Shown piece after piece: positions 62,925 to 64,000 of a stretch of DNA of 64,000 nucleotides (position 1 is its first letter; the number at the start of each line of letters is the position of its first letter). The DNA is from Phyllostachys edulis (lineage: Eukaryota; Streptophyta; Magnoliopsida; Poales; Poaceae): the NCBI GenBank assembly GCA_036346405.1, contig CM070563.1, forward strand, positions 32,250,816-32,314,815, in the 5' to 3' direction. The notes beneath the pieces were generated by a model. The model saw nothing but the letters and a program-made list of their open reading frames with translations, made no database searches and was not told the DNA's origin. The position numbers and the translations under genes are program-made.

Positions 62925-63310
62925 TGCCAAGAACCCCTCCCAAAAATCGACTCCAAGAAAGGAAGGAAATGGCAGCGCTCGGAGCTATCAAGAAGCGCCC
63001 AATGAGAATGAATCAAGAACCATGTTTTTTTTTCCTTTCCTTTCCTTCCCTTTCCCCCTTTCGTCTCTCAGGATCACAATGTGAGTGTTCTACCAACCAG
63101 TACTTAGTAGTGAGTTTGGAGCGATCAAGAACTATGCTCTTCTTGTTCTTTTCTATTAGGCTGTTTTCGAGATCTCTTGCACTGCTGGAAGTATTAAATG
63201 CTCAGAAGAAAAGCTGCATCAGTACACAGCAGGAGCAGCAGCAAGAAGAGGAGCAACCATTGCAGAGAGAGAGACAGAGAGGCAGAGAGAGATGAATGCA
63301 GCTTGGAAGC
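62925..63310 (-). promoter_or_regulatory. Likely 5' UTR of the S-acyltransferase gene
   Basis: Pyrimidine-rich on the gene strand, with a CT-repeat tract at about 63258-63291 typical of plant leaders. No transcription start can be fixed from sequence. An A/T-rich taataataaatcc on the gene strand at 63332-63344 could be a TATA region. Confidence 0.4.
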
Positions 63311-64000
63311 GTAACTGCAGAGTCTGGCGTTGGATTTATTATTAGGGAGGAGGGGAAGGTGGCGACGAAAGGTTTGTGCCATCTTCTCTCTTGAGGAGAT
63401 TGTTATTTTGCTCATCAACCTCTTCTGCCACACCGACAAACGATGTCGAGATATTTATTTGCGTGTCTTGATGTATTTTTCTGTGCTTTTCTTTCTTCAA
63501 AATCTTGCTTAATGTTTTTTTTTCGCATTGTTGGGTTACTCCGGTATGGGAGGTGTTGTTCAATTGGTGTTTGGTAATGCAACATGTTTGTTTTAGCCAT
63601 GATCAAAGATTGAGTTTCACCACTGTAATTTCTAGAGTTGTTATAGCTTATTTAAACTTTTTTTAGATCTGATCACGTGACCTATCGGTAGCACGTGATT
63701 TAGGTATATGCTTGGGCAGTTTGACCAACTCTTATTGAACATTTGAAAAGAACCCTTCAAACTGTCAACAATAGAATTCTTTTTATTTTTTAATCTTTTT
63801 CTAAATTATTTTAAAGATATTATTTTTCTAACTTTATTTTCAATTTTGACCCATTTGGTCACGTCATTACCCGTGACATGACCAAACTGTGCTGTCATGT
63901 CACCGACTGTGGCGTGGCCAAACCTGTCATAACAGCCCTTCGAGCCAACACACGTCCGTTTTTGAGCTAAGTCATGTCACGCCAAGAGGAGTGACGTGAT
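63311..64000. other. Upstream region with paired G-boxes
   Basis: No gene is recognisable. CACGTG occurs at 63674-63679 and 63692-63697 in an inverted arrangement, and further gtcacg/cgtgac motifs lie at 63858-63880 and at the end. Part of this may be an undetected repeat running out of the window. Confidence 0.4.

Noticed and set aside
62785..63295. Open frames on either strand near the S-acyltransferase start
   Set aside because: They overlap its first exon, intron 1 and leader; the spliced gene explains the region and these have no domain.

Overview
The window is plant nuclear DNA, almost certainly from a grass (Poaceae). The genes have small exons with GT-AG introns, and most of the DNA between and inside them is LTR retrotransposon, Helitron and small non-autonomous repeat. 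I cannot name the genus from sequence alone. No bacterial-type gene, tRNA gene, rRNA gene or CRISPR array was seen.

Three host loci are visible. (1) At 1-3269 (+) lies the 3' half of a GH95 alpha-L-fucosidase gene, seven exons with an intact frame to the stop; the 5' half is outside the window. (2) At 39785-45592 (+) lies a GOT1-type Golgi/ER vesicle-transport membrane protein gene. Its second visible exon is split by a 5.0-kb Copia element and its first coding exon was not found, so this copy is probably dead. (3) At 62924-47888 (-) lies a complete nine-exon DHHC protein S-acyltransferase gene encoding about 595 residues. Its 10-kb intron 6 holds a nested insertion.

The rest is mobile DNA in layers. 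At 4394-6636 there is a reverse-oriented solo LTR of the same Gypsy family as the element in the S-acyltransferase intron. At 6846-17482 there is a complete SIRE-type Copia element with two 1668-bp LTRs and an exact 5-bp duplication (acctg). From 17483 to roughly 38450 there is a decayed Helitron with Rep-helicase and RPA-like genes. Part of its Rep region is repeated four times in tandem (18409-23408), each copy with a TA microsatellite of different length in the coding frame. A gag-only Gypsy element with 3.27-kb LTRs (28918-37235, duplication actaa) sits in or beside the RPA-like gene. At 50413-59252 a Tekay/Del-like chromovirus lies inside a 0.6-kb GC-rich transposon in intron 6. Smaller items are a retroposon in a GH95 intron, a TRIM-like element, a tRNA-derived SINE-like segment and a hAT-like GC-rich element.

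One cross-cutting pattern deserves attention. Repeat copies in this window differ from each other mostly at CAG/CTG sites, which often appear as CG in one copy. This breaks many transposon reading frames and even one primer-binding site, while the host exons are clean. It looks like a sequencing or consensus error linked to CHG methylation, so frameshifts in the elements should not be taken at face value. The in-frame stops form a separate pattern (CAG or TGG to TAG, CGA to TGA) that fits methyl-cytosine deamination.
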